From: an uncultured Verrucomicrobiota bacterium
Lineage (GTDB): Bacteria > Verrucomicrobiota > Kiritimatiellia > RFP12 > UBA3636
Direction of reading: 5' to 3'
DNA length: 14,857 nucleotides
NCBI GenBank assembly: GCA_946612175.1
Contig: CAMOEO010000033.1
Span: 1-14,857, forward strand
The notes beneath the pieces were generated by a model, which was not told where the DNA came from, made no database searches, and worked only from the letters and a program-made list of their open reading frames with translations. Positions 1 to 6,686 of the stretch are shown piece after piece (position 1 is the stretch's first letter; every line of letters begins with the position of its first letter). Position numbers and translations under genes: made by a program.

Positions 1-52
1 CGACCCTGGTCCGGTCCCGCGGACGACGGGGCAGCGCGGGGCGCGTGACTAA
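1..52 (+). CDS. Possible 3' end of an upstream gene (partial)
   Basis: Two + strand frames enter from the left edge and stop just before the terminase gene, one at TGA 46-48 and one at TAA 50-52. In lambda-type gene order the gene here would be the small terminase subunit, but fewer than 18 codons are visible and nothing in them is diagnostic. I cannot tell which frame is real, or whether this is simply non-coding leader for the terminase. Confidence 0.2.
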   Translation, partial: DPGPVPRTTGQRGARD

Positions 53-76
53 CGCGGAGACGAAGCGGACGCCACG

Positions 77-2239
77 ATGGAAACGGACGAAACCAGCGGA
101 CGAATCGGCCCGGCGCACGCCGTGCAGGCCGGTCTGTTCGGCGAGGACTACCCCGCCGAACCGGCGGGGCCGCTGTCGAACGCCGAGCGCCAGGCGCGGC
201 ACGTCGCCCGGCGCGGCGACATCGGCGAACTGCCGCCCGTGGCCGATCCGGAGCGCGTGGAGCGCTGCCGGCGCTCGCTGGTCGAGTTCGGCATCACCTA
301 CTGCCTCGGCGGCACCACGGCGCTGCTGAAGCGCCCGCCATCGCCTCGGATGCGCGCCTACGCCGAGGAGCTGCAGCGCGCCATCGAGGGAACGGGGATG
401 CTGCACATCCGCTTCCCGCGAGGCGCGGGGAAGACGACGTGGATCAAGATCGCGATCGCGTGGGCCGTGACCTACGGGCTGCTCAAGTTCGTGGTCGTGG
501 TCGGCGCGACGGGCGAACACGCGGAGGGCATCATCGCGGACATCTGGGCGCTCTTCGAGCACTGCGACCTCTATGCGGGCGACTTCCCGGCCGTCTCCTG
601 GCCGATCCGTCGCGCGGAGGGCCTGCAGCAGCGGTTCGCTTCGCAGAAGTACCACGGGAAGAACACGCGGATGTCGAAGGATGCGACGGAGTTCCGCCTG
701 CCGATCATCGAGGGGGCGCCGTCGTCCGGCGCGGTCGTGAAGGGCCGCGGCGCGAGCGGTGCCGTCCGCGGCCTCGCCATCGGGGCGCAGCGGCCCGACT
801 TCGTTCTCCTGGACGACTTGCAAACCGCCGAGGCGGCCAAGTCGCAGACGAAGCTCAAGAAGCTCGCCAAGCTCATTCAGAAGGACGTGCTCGGCCTCGG
901 CGGCGAGCGGATGCTCAACGTCGTGATGACGAGCACCCCGATCGAACCGGGCGACCTTTCGGAGCAGTTCGCGGACGAGACGCTGCATCCGGAGTGGCGC
1001 AACGTGTCGTTCCCGCTCGTGAACGCGTGGCCGAAGGCGGAAGGGCTGTGGACGCGCTACGACGAGCTCTGGCGCGAGGCGAAGCGCGAGGGCGACGCGA
1101 CGTTCTCGGCGGCGACGGCGTTCTACGAGGAGAACCGCGCGGCGATGGACGAGGGCGCGGACATCCTCGATCCGGGCGCGTTCGACGAGCGGCTCGAGCG
1201 CTCCGGCATACAGCACGCGCGGAACCTGCTGCTCGCGCAGGGGCGCGAGGCCTTCAACGCGGAATACCAGCTCAAGGTCCACCGCGAGGACGGCGTGGTG
1301 CAGGTCACGCAGAAGAGCGTCGCCGGGCGCGTGAACGGCTGGCCGCGCGGCCGGCTCCCGCGCGGGACGAGCAAGGTGGTCGGCTTCCTCGACGTGAACG
1401 CGGTCGCCGGCATCACCTGGGCGGAGATGGCGTTCGGCCGCGGCAACGTCGCGGCGGTCGTGGGCTACGGGCGGTATCCGGGAAACGGCCGGCGGCTCGT
1501 GCCGGAGGGCTCGACGGAGGAGCAGGAGAAGACCTGCATCGCGCGCGGCGTGACCGAGGTCGTGCGGACGATGTTCGCCCACCGGTTTCTCGACGAGGAC
1601 GGCGCGGAGAAGCGCGTGGAGGCGGTCTGGATCGACGACGGCTTCCAAACGAAGGTCGTGCGGACGGTCGCGGCCGTGCTGCGGCGCAAGGGCTTCGCGA
1701 ACGTCTACACGATGAAGGGCGTCGACCACTTCAGCTACCGCAACGACGGCAAGCACGTGGTCGGCGTCCCGAAGGAGTTTGTCGATTTCCGCCAGGCGGC
1801 GGCGGACGAGTGGTTCATGGCGGACGCCGACCATTGGAAGGAGACGGCGCAGCGGGCGTTCCTCGGCGAGGCGCTGCAGCCGGGCTCCGCGTCGCTCTGG
1901 GGAGCGGATCCGCTCGAGCACTGGGACTTCGCCGGGGAGGTCGCCGTCGAATCGCTCGTGTCGAAGTCGGCGGACCGCCCCGGCGGACGCGAGCGCTACC
2001 GATGGAGCCTGCCGCCCGGAGCGGCGAACCACTACCTCGACGCCGTGTCCGGCTGCTTCGCGATGGCGTCGTGGTACAACCTCCTGGACGACGCGGCGCC
2101 GGTCCGCCAGACCTTCCGGCGCGTCGCGGGGGCGAGCGCGCCCGTCGCGGTCCCGGCCGCGCCGGCCGCGCCGGCCGCGCCGCGGCGCGCGGCGCTCCGT
2201 CGGCGCCACGCGCGCTCCGCGTTCGCGGCAATGCTTTGA
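77..2239 (+). CDS. Phage terminase large subunit (packaging ATPase/nuclease)
   Basis: This is the motor that cuts concatemeric phage DNA and pumps it through the portal into the empty head. The 720-residue protein shows the ATPase signature in order: a Walker A-like PRGAGKTT at residues 114-121, a Walker B strand DFVLLDD at 241-247, and a coupling motif MTSTP at 284-288. The C-terminal half fits an RNase H-like nuclease, with D439 (in VVGFLDVNA), D520/D521 (in VEAVWIDDG) and D655 (in HYLDAVSG) as candidate metal ligands. The last ~40 residues are Ala/Pro/Arg-rich and probably disordered. The ATG at 77 follows an in-frame stop at 50-52; the only Shine-Dalgarno-like match (GGAG, 56-59) is far away at 17 nt, so the start is moderately secure. 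Family assignment is firm from the motifs and the gene order; the nuclease residues are inferred. Confidence 0.93.
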   Translation: METDETSGRIGPAHAVQAGLFGEDYPAEPAGPLSNAERQARHVARRGDIGELPPVADPERVERCRRSLVEFGITYCLGGTTALLKRPPSPRMRAYAEELQRAIEGTGMLHIRFPRGAGKTTWIKIAIAWAVTYGLLKFVVVVGATGEHAEGIIADIWALFEHCDLYAGDFPAVSWPIRRAEGLQQRFASQKYHGKNTRMSKDATEFRLPIIEGAPSSGAVVKGRGASGAVRGLAIGAQRPDFVLLDDLQTAEAAKSQTKLKKLAKLIQKDVLGLGGERMLNVVMTSTPIEPGDLSEQFADETLHPEWRNVSFPLVNAWPKAEGLWTRYDELWREAKREGDATFSAATAFYEENRAAMDEGADILDPGAFDERLERSGIQHARNLLLAQGREAFNAEYQLKVHREDGVVQVTQKSVAGRVNGWPRGRLPRGTSKVVGFLDVNAVAGITWAEMAFGRGNVAAVVGYGRYPGNGRRLVPEGSTEEQEKTCIARGVTEVVRTMFAHRFLDEDGAEKRVEAVWIDDGFQTKVVRTVAAVLRRKGFANVYTMKGVDHFSYRNDGKHVVGVPKEFVDFRQAAADEWFMADADHWKETAQRAFLGEALQPGSASLWGADPLEHWDFAGEVAVESLVSKSADRPGGRERYRWSLPPGAANHYLDAVSGCFAMASWYNLLDDAAPVRQTFRRVAGASAPVAVPAAPAAPAAPRRAALRRRHARSAFAAML
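2155..2181 (+). repeat. Three perfect 9-bp tandem repeats in the terminase 3' end
   Basis: The unit GGCCGCGCC occurs three times in a row and lies in the codons for an Ala-Ala-Pro repeat near the terminase C-terminus. It reads as low-complexity linker expansion rather than a regulatory site. Confidence 0.7.
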
Positions 2240-2270
2240 CCCTGACAACCTGTCACCCCAAACAACAAAC

Positions 2271-2278
2271 AAGGAAGG
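2271..2278 (+). promoter_or_regulatory. Ribosome binding site fixing the start at 2283
   Basis: AAGGAAGG lies 4-8 nt before the ATG at 2283, in an otherwise A/C-rich, unstructured 43-nt gap after the terminase stop. It selects this start over the long open frame that continues upstream inside the terminase gene. Confidence 0.7.
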
Positions 2279-2282
2279 CACA

Positions 2283-2990
2283 ATGAAAGTGAAAGACTAC
2301 TCGCCCGATGCGCTGGACCATATCGCGTCGGAATTCCTCGGCAAGCCCAACACGCTTCCGGCCTACCGTCGGAAGATCCACAAGCGGGACGGCGAACTGG
2401 CCGCGACGGACGGTCGCGTCCTTCTCCACGTCCGGCATCCGCTCATCAAGGCGGACAAAGATTCGAGAGGGGATGTGCTCGACTTCGGGAGACCGGGGGG
2501 CTCCATCATCGCCAGCGCGGGCTGGATTCACGGAGCGCTCTCCGACGCGGTCGCACCCGCCATGCAGAGCGTCCGGGAACGGCTGCCGAAACTTCAGGAG
2601 TCCTTCGCGGAAACGGCGGAGCGCGGAATGACACGGCGCACCTGCCCGTGCTGCGGCCAGCGGTTCTGGGAGGACGAGGACGGCGACTTCCACGATCCGG
2701 AAGCCTATCTTGAGGAAAACGCCCCGGACGAGTACTCGGTCGGCGGGAACTTCATGTTCAAGTTCGCCGACGGGGGCTTTTCCTCCGTGGCGCTGTGCAA
2801 CCTCGACAAAGCGCTGCGCGCCGCCAGGTTCCTCGGCGGCGCGACGGCGCTCCGCTACGGCAATGGCATCTTTGGACTGGAGGGGGAGGATTGGTTCATC
2901 GCCCTCGCGGCGGCCTACCGGTGCGTCGGAGACTCCAAGCTCTCGATCGACGTGCCGGCCATGCCCGCGGAGAAAGGCGGTGCGGAATGA
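2283..2990 (+). CDS. Hypothetical phage protein with CPCCG motif
   Basis: I do not recognise this 235-residue protein. Residues 38-48 read GELAATDGRVL, which recalls the ATDGHR-type segment of DNA polymerase III beta sliding clamps and clamp-like phage proteins; this is only a short resemblance. C121, C123 and C124 form a CPCCG cluster followed by a strongly acidic stretch (WEDEDGDFHD). No second cysteine pair is adjacent, so a complete zinc ribbon is not evident. It has a good ribosome binding site and ends in a 4-nt ATGA overlap with the next gene. It is the first gene of a three-gene cassette between terminase and gpW, where lambda has none, so it is probably an accessory or regulatory protein rather than a virion part. 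Codon use is coding-like, but slightly richer in A/T-ending codons than the structural genes. Confidence 0.8.
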   Translation: MKVKDYSPDALDHIASEFLGKPNTLPAYRRKIHKRDGELAATDGRVLLHVRHPLIKADKDSRGDVLDFGRPGGSIIASAGWIHGALSDAVAPAMQSVRERLPKLQESFAETAERGMTRRTCPCCGQRFWEDEDGDFHDPEAYLEENAPDEYSVGGNFMFKFADGGFSSVALCNLDKALRAARFLGGATALRYGNGIFGLEGEDWFIALAAAYRCVGDSKLSIDVPAMPAEKGGAE

Positions 2991-3322
2991 GCGCTTCGGA
3001 ACGTTTCACCCGCGCATGGCACGTCGGCACGCGAACGAAACGCAAGCGCGGCGAGGTGGTCACGACGTATCTGGTCCTCGACGACAACGGACGCGTCGTC
3101 GCCGAACTGCCGGAGGCCTTCCACTCGCACCGAGAGCAGTCCGCCAACGCCGATCTCATCTGCGACTCCGTGAACCATATCGACTACCTGCGCGACCTCG
3201 TGCGACGGCTGGCGGACACGTTGCAGGGAATCAAGGATGCAGCAGAAGGGCATGGGACGGGGATATTGGACGAAACCATCCTCCTCGAGGCTCGCACCGC
3301 AATCGGAGATCCCGCAACATGA
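2987..3322 (+). CDS. Hypothetical phage protein, 111 aa
   Basis: This gene starts inside the stop of the previous one (ATGA, 2987-2990) and stops inside the start of the next (ATGA, 3319-3322), so the three are translationally coupled. The N-terminus is basic (TRTKRKRG, residues 16-23) and followed by a likely beta-hairpin (VVTTYLVLDDNGRVVAELP). The rest is mainly helical with an amphipathic stretch, NHIDYLRDLVRRLADTLQGI, that could mediate oligomerisation. No catalytic motif or known family is recognisable. The open frame continues far upstream over the previous gene, but the overlap at 2987 and the tidy operon geometry make this start the natural one. Confidence 0.72.
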   Translation: MSASERFTRAWHVGTRTKRKRGEVVTTYLVLDDNGRVVAELPEAFHSHREQSANADLICDSVNHIDYLRDLVRRLADTLQGIKDAAEGHGTGILDETILLEARTAIGDPAT

Positions 3323-3504
3323 AGGCTCGCGACGATCTGATGACCTACGGCGAGGCCGCCGACGAACTGCGGGTGACAACGCAGACGATCGGGCGCTATG
3401 TGAAGCGGAAAAGGCTCGTGGCGGTCGTCGTGACGAGCCGCAACCGGTTCGTCACGGTCGCGAGCGTGCGGAAACTGCTCGCTGTGAAGTCGGAGCAGGA
3501 GTAG
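3319..3504 (+). CDS. Small excisionase/MerR-like helix-turn-helix DNA-binding protein
   Basis: The 61-residue protein is essentially one winged helix-turn-helix of the excisionase/AlpA/MerR type. The segment LMTYGEAADELRVTTQTIG (residues 7-25) carries the first helices and recognition helix, YVKRKRLVAVVV the basic turn and first wing strand, and NRFVTVASVRKLL the characteristic wing and final helix. Relatives act as excisionases, small transcription regulators, or the DNA-recognition domain of lambda-type small terminase subunits (Nu1). The gene begins in a 4-nt overlap with its upstream neighbour and ends 20 nt before a strong hairpin and 58 nt before a repeat array. This suggests, but does not prove, that it binds that array. 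Which of the three roles applies cannot be decided from sequence alone. Confidence 0.82.
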   Translation: MKARDDLMTYGEAADELRVTTQTIGRYVKRKRLVAVVVTSRNRFVTVASVRKLLAVKSEQE

Positions 3505-3524
3505 GCCTCGCCCCGTCATACTGT

Positions 3525-3557
3525 CGCCCCGCCGTCGCGAAAGCGCGCGGCGGGGCG
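3525..3557 (+). terminator. Strong GC hairpin after the HTH gene, terminator-like
   Basis: A perfect 10-bp stem (CGCCCCGCCG at 3525-3534 with CGGCGGGGCG at 3548-3557) encloses a second small stem, CGC/GCG, capped by a GAAA tetraloop (3539-3542). It begins 20 nt after the stop of the HTH gene. The following ATTTCGTT is only weakly U-rich, so it may terminate partially, or protect the 3' end of the upstream mRNA, rather than being a textbook intrinsic terminator. Confidence 0.6.
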
Positions 3558-3562
3558 ATTTC

Positions 3563-3622
3563 GTTGCTAGGCGATTCTAGGCGTTGCTAGGCGATTCTAG
3601 GCGTTGCTAGGCGTTACTAGCC
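3563..3622 (+). repeat. Six tandem 10-bp CTAG repeats (three 20-bp double units)
   Basis: Two 10-bp units alternate: GTTGCTAGGC (3563, 3583, 3603) and GATTCTAGGC (3573, 3593); the sixth unit is the variant GTTACTAGCC (3613). The palindromic CTAG core therefore recurs at exactly one helical turn, on the same face of the DNA. Because CTAG contains TAG on both strands and the period is 10, each of the six reading frames is closed twice, so the array is certainly non-coding. It lies between a hairpin and an AT-rich promoter-like segment. Possible roles are a cooperative protein-binding array (operator, activator or excisionase-type site) or a packaging-recognition site. Confidence 0.9.
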
Positions 3623-3630
3623 CACCCCTC

Positions 3631-3668
3631 TTGTTTTCTTGACGGGCTTTTGCTTTATTCCCTATCGC
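3631..3668 (+). promoter_or_regulatory. AT-rich promoter-like segment ahead of the structural operon
   Basis: This is the most AT-rich patch in the region. It offers two overlapping weak sigma70-type pairs: TTGTTT (3631-3636) with TTTATT (3654-3659) at a 17-nt spacer, and TTGACG (3639-3644) with TATCGC (3663-3668) at an 18-nt spacer. Neither is close to consensus, as expected if an activator bound to the adjacent repeats is needed. Its place after a terminator-like hairpin and immediately before gpW fits a promoter for the head and tail genes. The host sigma factor is unknown, so this is an inference. Confidence 0.4.
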
Positions 3669-3694
3669 GGGCCACGCACGGCCCCCGAACGACC

Positions 3695-3946
3695 ATGCCC
3701 CTCTCCGTCACCAACCCCAAGCGCTACGCGCAGCTCGCGAAGGATCGCGACGAACTCGACGCGGCGATCCGCGCGCTCCGGTCGGGCGCGAAGTCTGTTA
3801 CGGTCGCGACCGCGGGTGCCTCGCAGTCGGTGACGCAGCACGACCTCGACGAGCTCCAGCTGCAACGCGACCGCGTGAACAACCAGATGCTCTCGCTCTG
3901 CGGCGAATCGCGCCCGTTCCGATCCTTCTACCTGAACCCGACCTAA
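3695..3946 (+). CDS. gpW-like head-tail joining protein
   Basis: The 83-residue product has the gpW pattern. An N-terminal helix (YAQLAKDRDELDAAIRALRS) ends in a basic Lys/Ser turn, then comes a beta-hairpin (KSVTVATAGASQSVTQ), then a second helix (DLDELQLQRDRVNNQMLSL). In lambda, gpW enters the portal ring after packaging to stop DNA leaking and to provide the platform for later connector proteins. It sits directly upstream of the portal gene, 5 nt apart, exactly as W precedes B in lambda. A TTG at 3650 would add 15 residues, but the ATG at 3695 gives the usual gpW N-terminus. There is no Shine-Dalgarno match; the start context is ACC-ATG. Confidence 0.8.
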   Translation: MPLSVTNPKRYAQLAKDRDELDAAIRALRSGAKSVTVATAGASQSVTQHDLDELQLQRDRVNNQMLSLCGESRPFRSFYLNPT

Positions 3947-3951
3947 GCGCC

Positions 3952-5505
3952 ATGTTCGACCGTTTCGCCAAGTTCGCCGTGAAGCGCCTCGCCACAAAGG
4001 CGGGCTATCGCGTCGTCGACCAGCCGATCACGCGCGGCGGAGGTCCGAAGCGTCCGTTCGGGCGCGTCGAGACGGTCGGCGAGGAGGGCATCCTGCCGCC
4101 GTACAAGCGCCAGCGCGTGATCTCGCTCGCCCGGGACATGCTCCGCAACTCGCCCCAGGCGCGCGGGATGGCCAAGACACTCCGCGTGAACGTGATCGGC
4201 GACCGCGGCAAGCTCCGCTTCTACGAGCACGGCAAGTGGTACAAGGACGCGCGCTCCGTCTTCAAGCGGTGGGCACGCCACGCGGACTTCCGCGACCACT
4301 CGACCTTCCGCGAGTGCCTGCAGCTGGCGGTCGTCACCATCGCCTTCGAGGGCGACTTTGTCTGCATCTTCGACGACGGCTGCCTCACGGGCGGCAACGG
4401 GACGGGCAGGCTCGCGTTCTTCACCTCCGACCAGATCTGCAACCTCGACGAGGCCGGCTTCGCGCCGTTCAGGGCGATGGGCTTCTCGCAGGACTCCGGC
4501 GTCATCTGCGACCGGTTCGGCCGCAAGGCCGGCGTCGTCGTGTCGCGCCACCACGGGCGGACCGAGACGCCGCGCGAGGACGCGTTCGTGCTCCTGATGG
4601 ATCCGGACGACCCGGACGCGGCGAGCTGGAGGCACGTGACGCGCAAGTTCCGTCTCGTGCAGAAGCGCGGCGTCGCGGACGCCGTGACGACGCAGGAGAC
4701 GGTCCTCGACTCCTCGATGATGCTGGACTACGAGCTCCAGACGGCGAAGGCCGCCGCGGCGAACTACATGCTGCTCGTCGACCCGCCGGATTCGCCGAAG
4801 CAAGATGCGCCGTCGCTCGAGGAGATCGGCATCGACGAGAACGGCGACGAGAAGCCCGGCGAGGAATCCGACCAGGCGCGTCTCGACCCGTCCGAGTTCG
4901 CGGGCGGCATCGACTACGCCGCCGGACGCCTGGACACGGCGCCGAACGGCACCACCGCGATCTTCCCGCCCGGCAACCGCCCGAACGTGAACCTGCCAGC
5001 GTTCATCGACTGGACGAACGACCTGGCCGGCCTCGCCCACGGCCTCACGCACTCCTGGAGCCGCGGCCGCGCGGAGGGCTCGTACACGGCCTTCCGCGGT
5101 GACCTCGTGATGGCGCAGGGCACGTTCACCGACCTGCAGCAGTTCATCGAGGACGCCTTCTCCGACGCCGTCGCGGCGTGGGTGATCGAGCGCGCCGTCC
5201 GCCTCGGCCAGCTCGACAAGGCGCCGGATAACTGGACCGATTCCATTGCCTGGCAGTATCCGGAGCTCCCGGAGGTGGACGAAGGCAAGGCTGAATCCGC
5301 GTTCTGCGCGGGCTACCGCAACGGCGGCCGGACGCTCCTGGAGCGCGTCGGCCCCGACTGGCCCGACGTTCTCGAGCAGCAGGGCCGCGAGCGCAAGAAA
5401 GCGGAGCAGGAGGGCGTTGGCGACCTCGCCATCTTCCAATCGACGCCCGGCGCGAAGACCGGCGGCGAGAACGACAAGGACGACAAGAAAGGTTCCGAAG
5501 AATGA
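3952..5505 (+). CDS. Phage portal protein, lambda gpB-like family
   Basis: This is the dodecameric ring at one head vertex through which terminase pumps DNA and to which the tail is joined. The 517-residue protein has the lambda-family layout. After a short basic N-terminus, residues 46-80 contain the ILPPYKRQR...ARDMLRNSPQARGMAKTLRVNVIG segment typical of these portals (many lambda-type relatives read 'ILPSY..lr.rsRdl.rNnp.a...l.t...nvvG'). A beta-rich wing and clip region follow, and then a helical region containing SWSRGRAEGSYTAFRG (residues ~365-380), a position often conserved as 'aSYss.R' in lambda-type portals. The C-terminus is a charged, probably disordered Lys/Asp/Glu tail. Its stop overlaps the protease start (ATGA), so portal and protease are coupled. 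Confidence 0.92.
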   Translation: MFDRFAKFAVKRLATKAGYRVVDQPITRGGGPKRPFGRVETVGEEGILPPYKRQRVISLARDMLRNSPQARGMAKTLRVNVIGDRGKLRFYEHGKWYKDARSVFKRWARHADFRDHSTFRECLQLAVVTIAFEGDFVCIFDDGCLTGGNGTGRLAFFTSDQICNLDEAGFAPFRAMGFSQDSGVICDRFGRKAGVVVSRHHGRTETPREDAFVLLMDPDDPDAASWRHVTRKFRLVQKRGVADAVTTQETVLDSSMMLDYELQTAKAAAANYMLLVDPPDSPKQDAPSLEEIGIDENGDEKPGEESDQARLDPSEFAGGIDYAAGRLDTAPNGTTAIFPPGNRPNVNLPAFIDWTNDLAGLAHGLTHSWSRGRAEGSYTAFRGDLVMAQGTFTDLQQFIEDAFSDAVAAWVIERAVRLGQLDKAPDNWTDSIAWQYPELPEVDEGKAESAFCAGYRNGGRTLLERVGPDWPDVLEQQGRERKKAEQEGVGDLAIFQSTPGAKTGGENDKDDKKGSEE

Positions 5506-6623
5506 AACGGACGATCAAGATTTCCGGCATCATCGTCGGCGTGCTGTACGACGACGAGTGGTGGTACGGCTCCGCGATCCGGACTGGCCGCATCACGCCC
5601 TGCTCGCGCTTCCGGCGCGCGCTTGACGAGGCGGCGGCGGCCGGCGACGATGTCGAGGTATACGTGAACAGCTACGGCGGCGACGTTTTCGCCGGCAACG
5701 ACATGATCGCCGCGTTCCAGGCGTTCAAGGGGCACAAGAGCGTCATCGTGGGCCGACTGGCCGCCTCGATGGCGGCGAACTTCGTCCTGCTCTGCGGCGC
5801 GCCGGTCACCGTCCACGCCAACTCGATCCTGCTCTACCACTCCGCCACGAACGACACGGACGGCGGCGCCGACGCGCACCGCGACTCCGCGGCTCTTATC
5901 GACCAGGTGAACGGCCCCGTCGCCAAGGCGCTCAAGGCGAAGGGCGTCCCCGCCAAGCTCGTCGACGAGGCGATGTCAGAGGGCCGCCAGCTCACGCTCA
6001 CGGGCGCTGACGCCAAGCGCTACGGCATCGCCGCCGAACTCGTCGGCGACGAGGCCGAGAAGCCCGCACCCCTTTCGGACGACGCGACCTACCGCGCGAT
6101 GTCCGAACTTCCGAAACTCGCCGCCCAGGCGGCACAACTCATGCACACAGCCATGCCGAATCCCACCCAGACCGCGGACGCCGCCGCCAAGCCGGCCGCG
6201 CCCGCCCAGGTTCCGGCCGCCTCCGCCGAACCCACGCACGCCGCGCCCGCCCCCGCGCCCGCGGCTCCCGCCGCCGCGGCCCCCGCCGCCGGCCAGTCCG
6301 ACCCGCCCGCCGCTCCCTCGGCCGCGGCCCCCGCCGCCGCTCCCGCCCCCGCCGACGCCGCGCTCCGCGCCGAACTCGACAAGGCCAACGGACGGATCTC
6401 CGACCTCGAGGCACAGCTCAAGGAGACCAAGCAGCTCCTGCAACAGTCGAAGGCGCAGCATGCTGCCCTCGCCGGCCACGTCATGACCGACACCGCCGCC
6501 CCCGGCTCCTGGCCGGACGCGGTCAAGGCCTGCGACGGCGACGTTGCGAAGGCCCTTCGCTCGTTCCCGGCGCTCGCCAAGGAGTTCCGCGCCGCCTACG
6601 GCGCCAAGCAGCCGACGGCCTGA
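5502..6623 (+). CDS. ClpP-like prohead protease with C-terminal scaffold-like region
   Basis: This enzyme matures the prohead by digesting scaffold and itself. The N-terminal ~185 residues have a ClpP/crotonase-type fold: YVNSYGGDVFAGNDM (residues ~49-63), the nucleophile Ser89 in GRLAASMAANF, and the catalytic His113 in ILLYHSAT. This is the S14-type arrangement seen in many phage head proteases; lambda's own C protease is usually placed in the SppA-like S49 group. Residues ~215-286 are an Ala/Pro-rich linker. Residues 287-330 (starting ALRAELDKANGRISDLEAQL) form a strong coiled coil, followed by a short helical C-terminus. That second half looks like a scaffolding domain fused to the protease, as with lambda C/Nu3. 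The start is fixed by the 4-nt overlap with the portal stop and an AAAGG ribosome site. Confidence 0.9.
   Translation: MKRTIKISGIIVGVLYDDEWWYGSAIRTGRITPCSRFRRALDEAAAAGDDVEVYVNSYGGDVFAGNDMIAAFQAFKGHKSVIVGRLAASMAANFVLLCGAPVTVHANSILLYHSATNDTDGGADAHRDSAALIDQVNGPVAKALKAKGVPAKLVDEAMSEGRQLTLTGADAKRYGIAAELVGDEAEKPAPLSDDATYRAMSELPKLAAQAAQLMHTAMPNPTQTADAAAKPAAPAQVPAASAEPTHAAPAPAPAAPAAAAPAAGQSDPPAAPSAAAPAAAPAPADAALRAELDKANGRISDLEAQLKETKQLLQQSKAQHAALAGHVMTDTAAPGSWPDAVKACDGDVAKALRSFPALAKEFRAAYGAKQPTA
6141..6623 (+). CDS. Possible nested scaffold from an internal in-frame start
   Basis: Two in-frame ATG codons (6141 and 6153; residues 214 and 218 of the protease) sit exactly where the protease domain ends and the Ala/Pro linker begins. 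Starting there would give a ~160-residue scaffold containing only the linker, coiled coil and C-terminal helix, analogous to lambda Nu3 made from inside gene C. No convincing Shine-Dalgarno precedes either ATG, so this is a hypothesis from domain layout and the lambda precedent. Confidence 0.25.
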   Translation: MHTAMPNPTQTADAAAKPAAPAQVPAASAEPTHAAPAPAPAAPAAAAPAAGQSDPPAAPSAAAPAAAPAPADAALRAELDKANGRISDLEAQLKETKQLLQQSKAQHAALAGHVMTDTAAPGSWPDAVKACDGDVAKALRSFPALAKEFRAAYGAKQPTA

Positions 6624-6686
6624 CGCGCCGCATTTCCACCGCCCCAACCCCCAAAACAACCCAACCACCGAGAAAGGCACGCCACC
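6624..6686 (+). promoter_or_regulatory. C/A-rich leader and ribosome binding site of the capsid gene
   Basis: The 63 nt between protease and capsid genes include a long run of almost only C and A, with no pairing partner, followed by GAGAAAGG (6669-6676) about 10 nt before the ATG at 6687. An unstructured leader with a clear Shine-Dalgarno suits a highly translated capsid gene. No separate decoration-protein gene (lambda D position) is present here. Confidence 0.5.

Noticed and set aside
45..329. 94-codon GTG-start frame at the left edge
   Set aside because: Overlaps the terminase N-terminus, is Arg/Pro/Thr-rich and has no coding-like codon pattern.
439..2286. Long 615-codon + frame inside the terminase gene
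   Set aside because: Arg/Gly-rich shadow translation of very GC-rich DNA; the overlapping frame carries the terminase Walker and nuclease motifs.
3563..3622. Considered a CRISPR array
   Set aside because: Units are only 10 bp and directly abutting, without unique spacers.
3943..5439. Long reverse-strand open frame opposite the portal gene
   Set aside because: Composition is Arg/Val/Glu-rich with no ribosome site; the + strand has a clear portal protein with matching gene overlaps.
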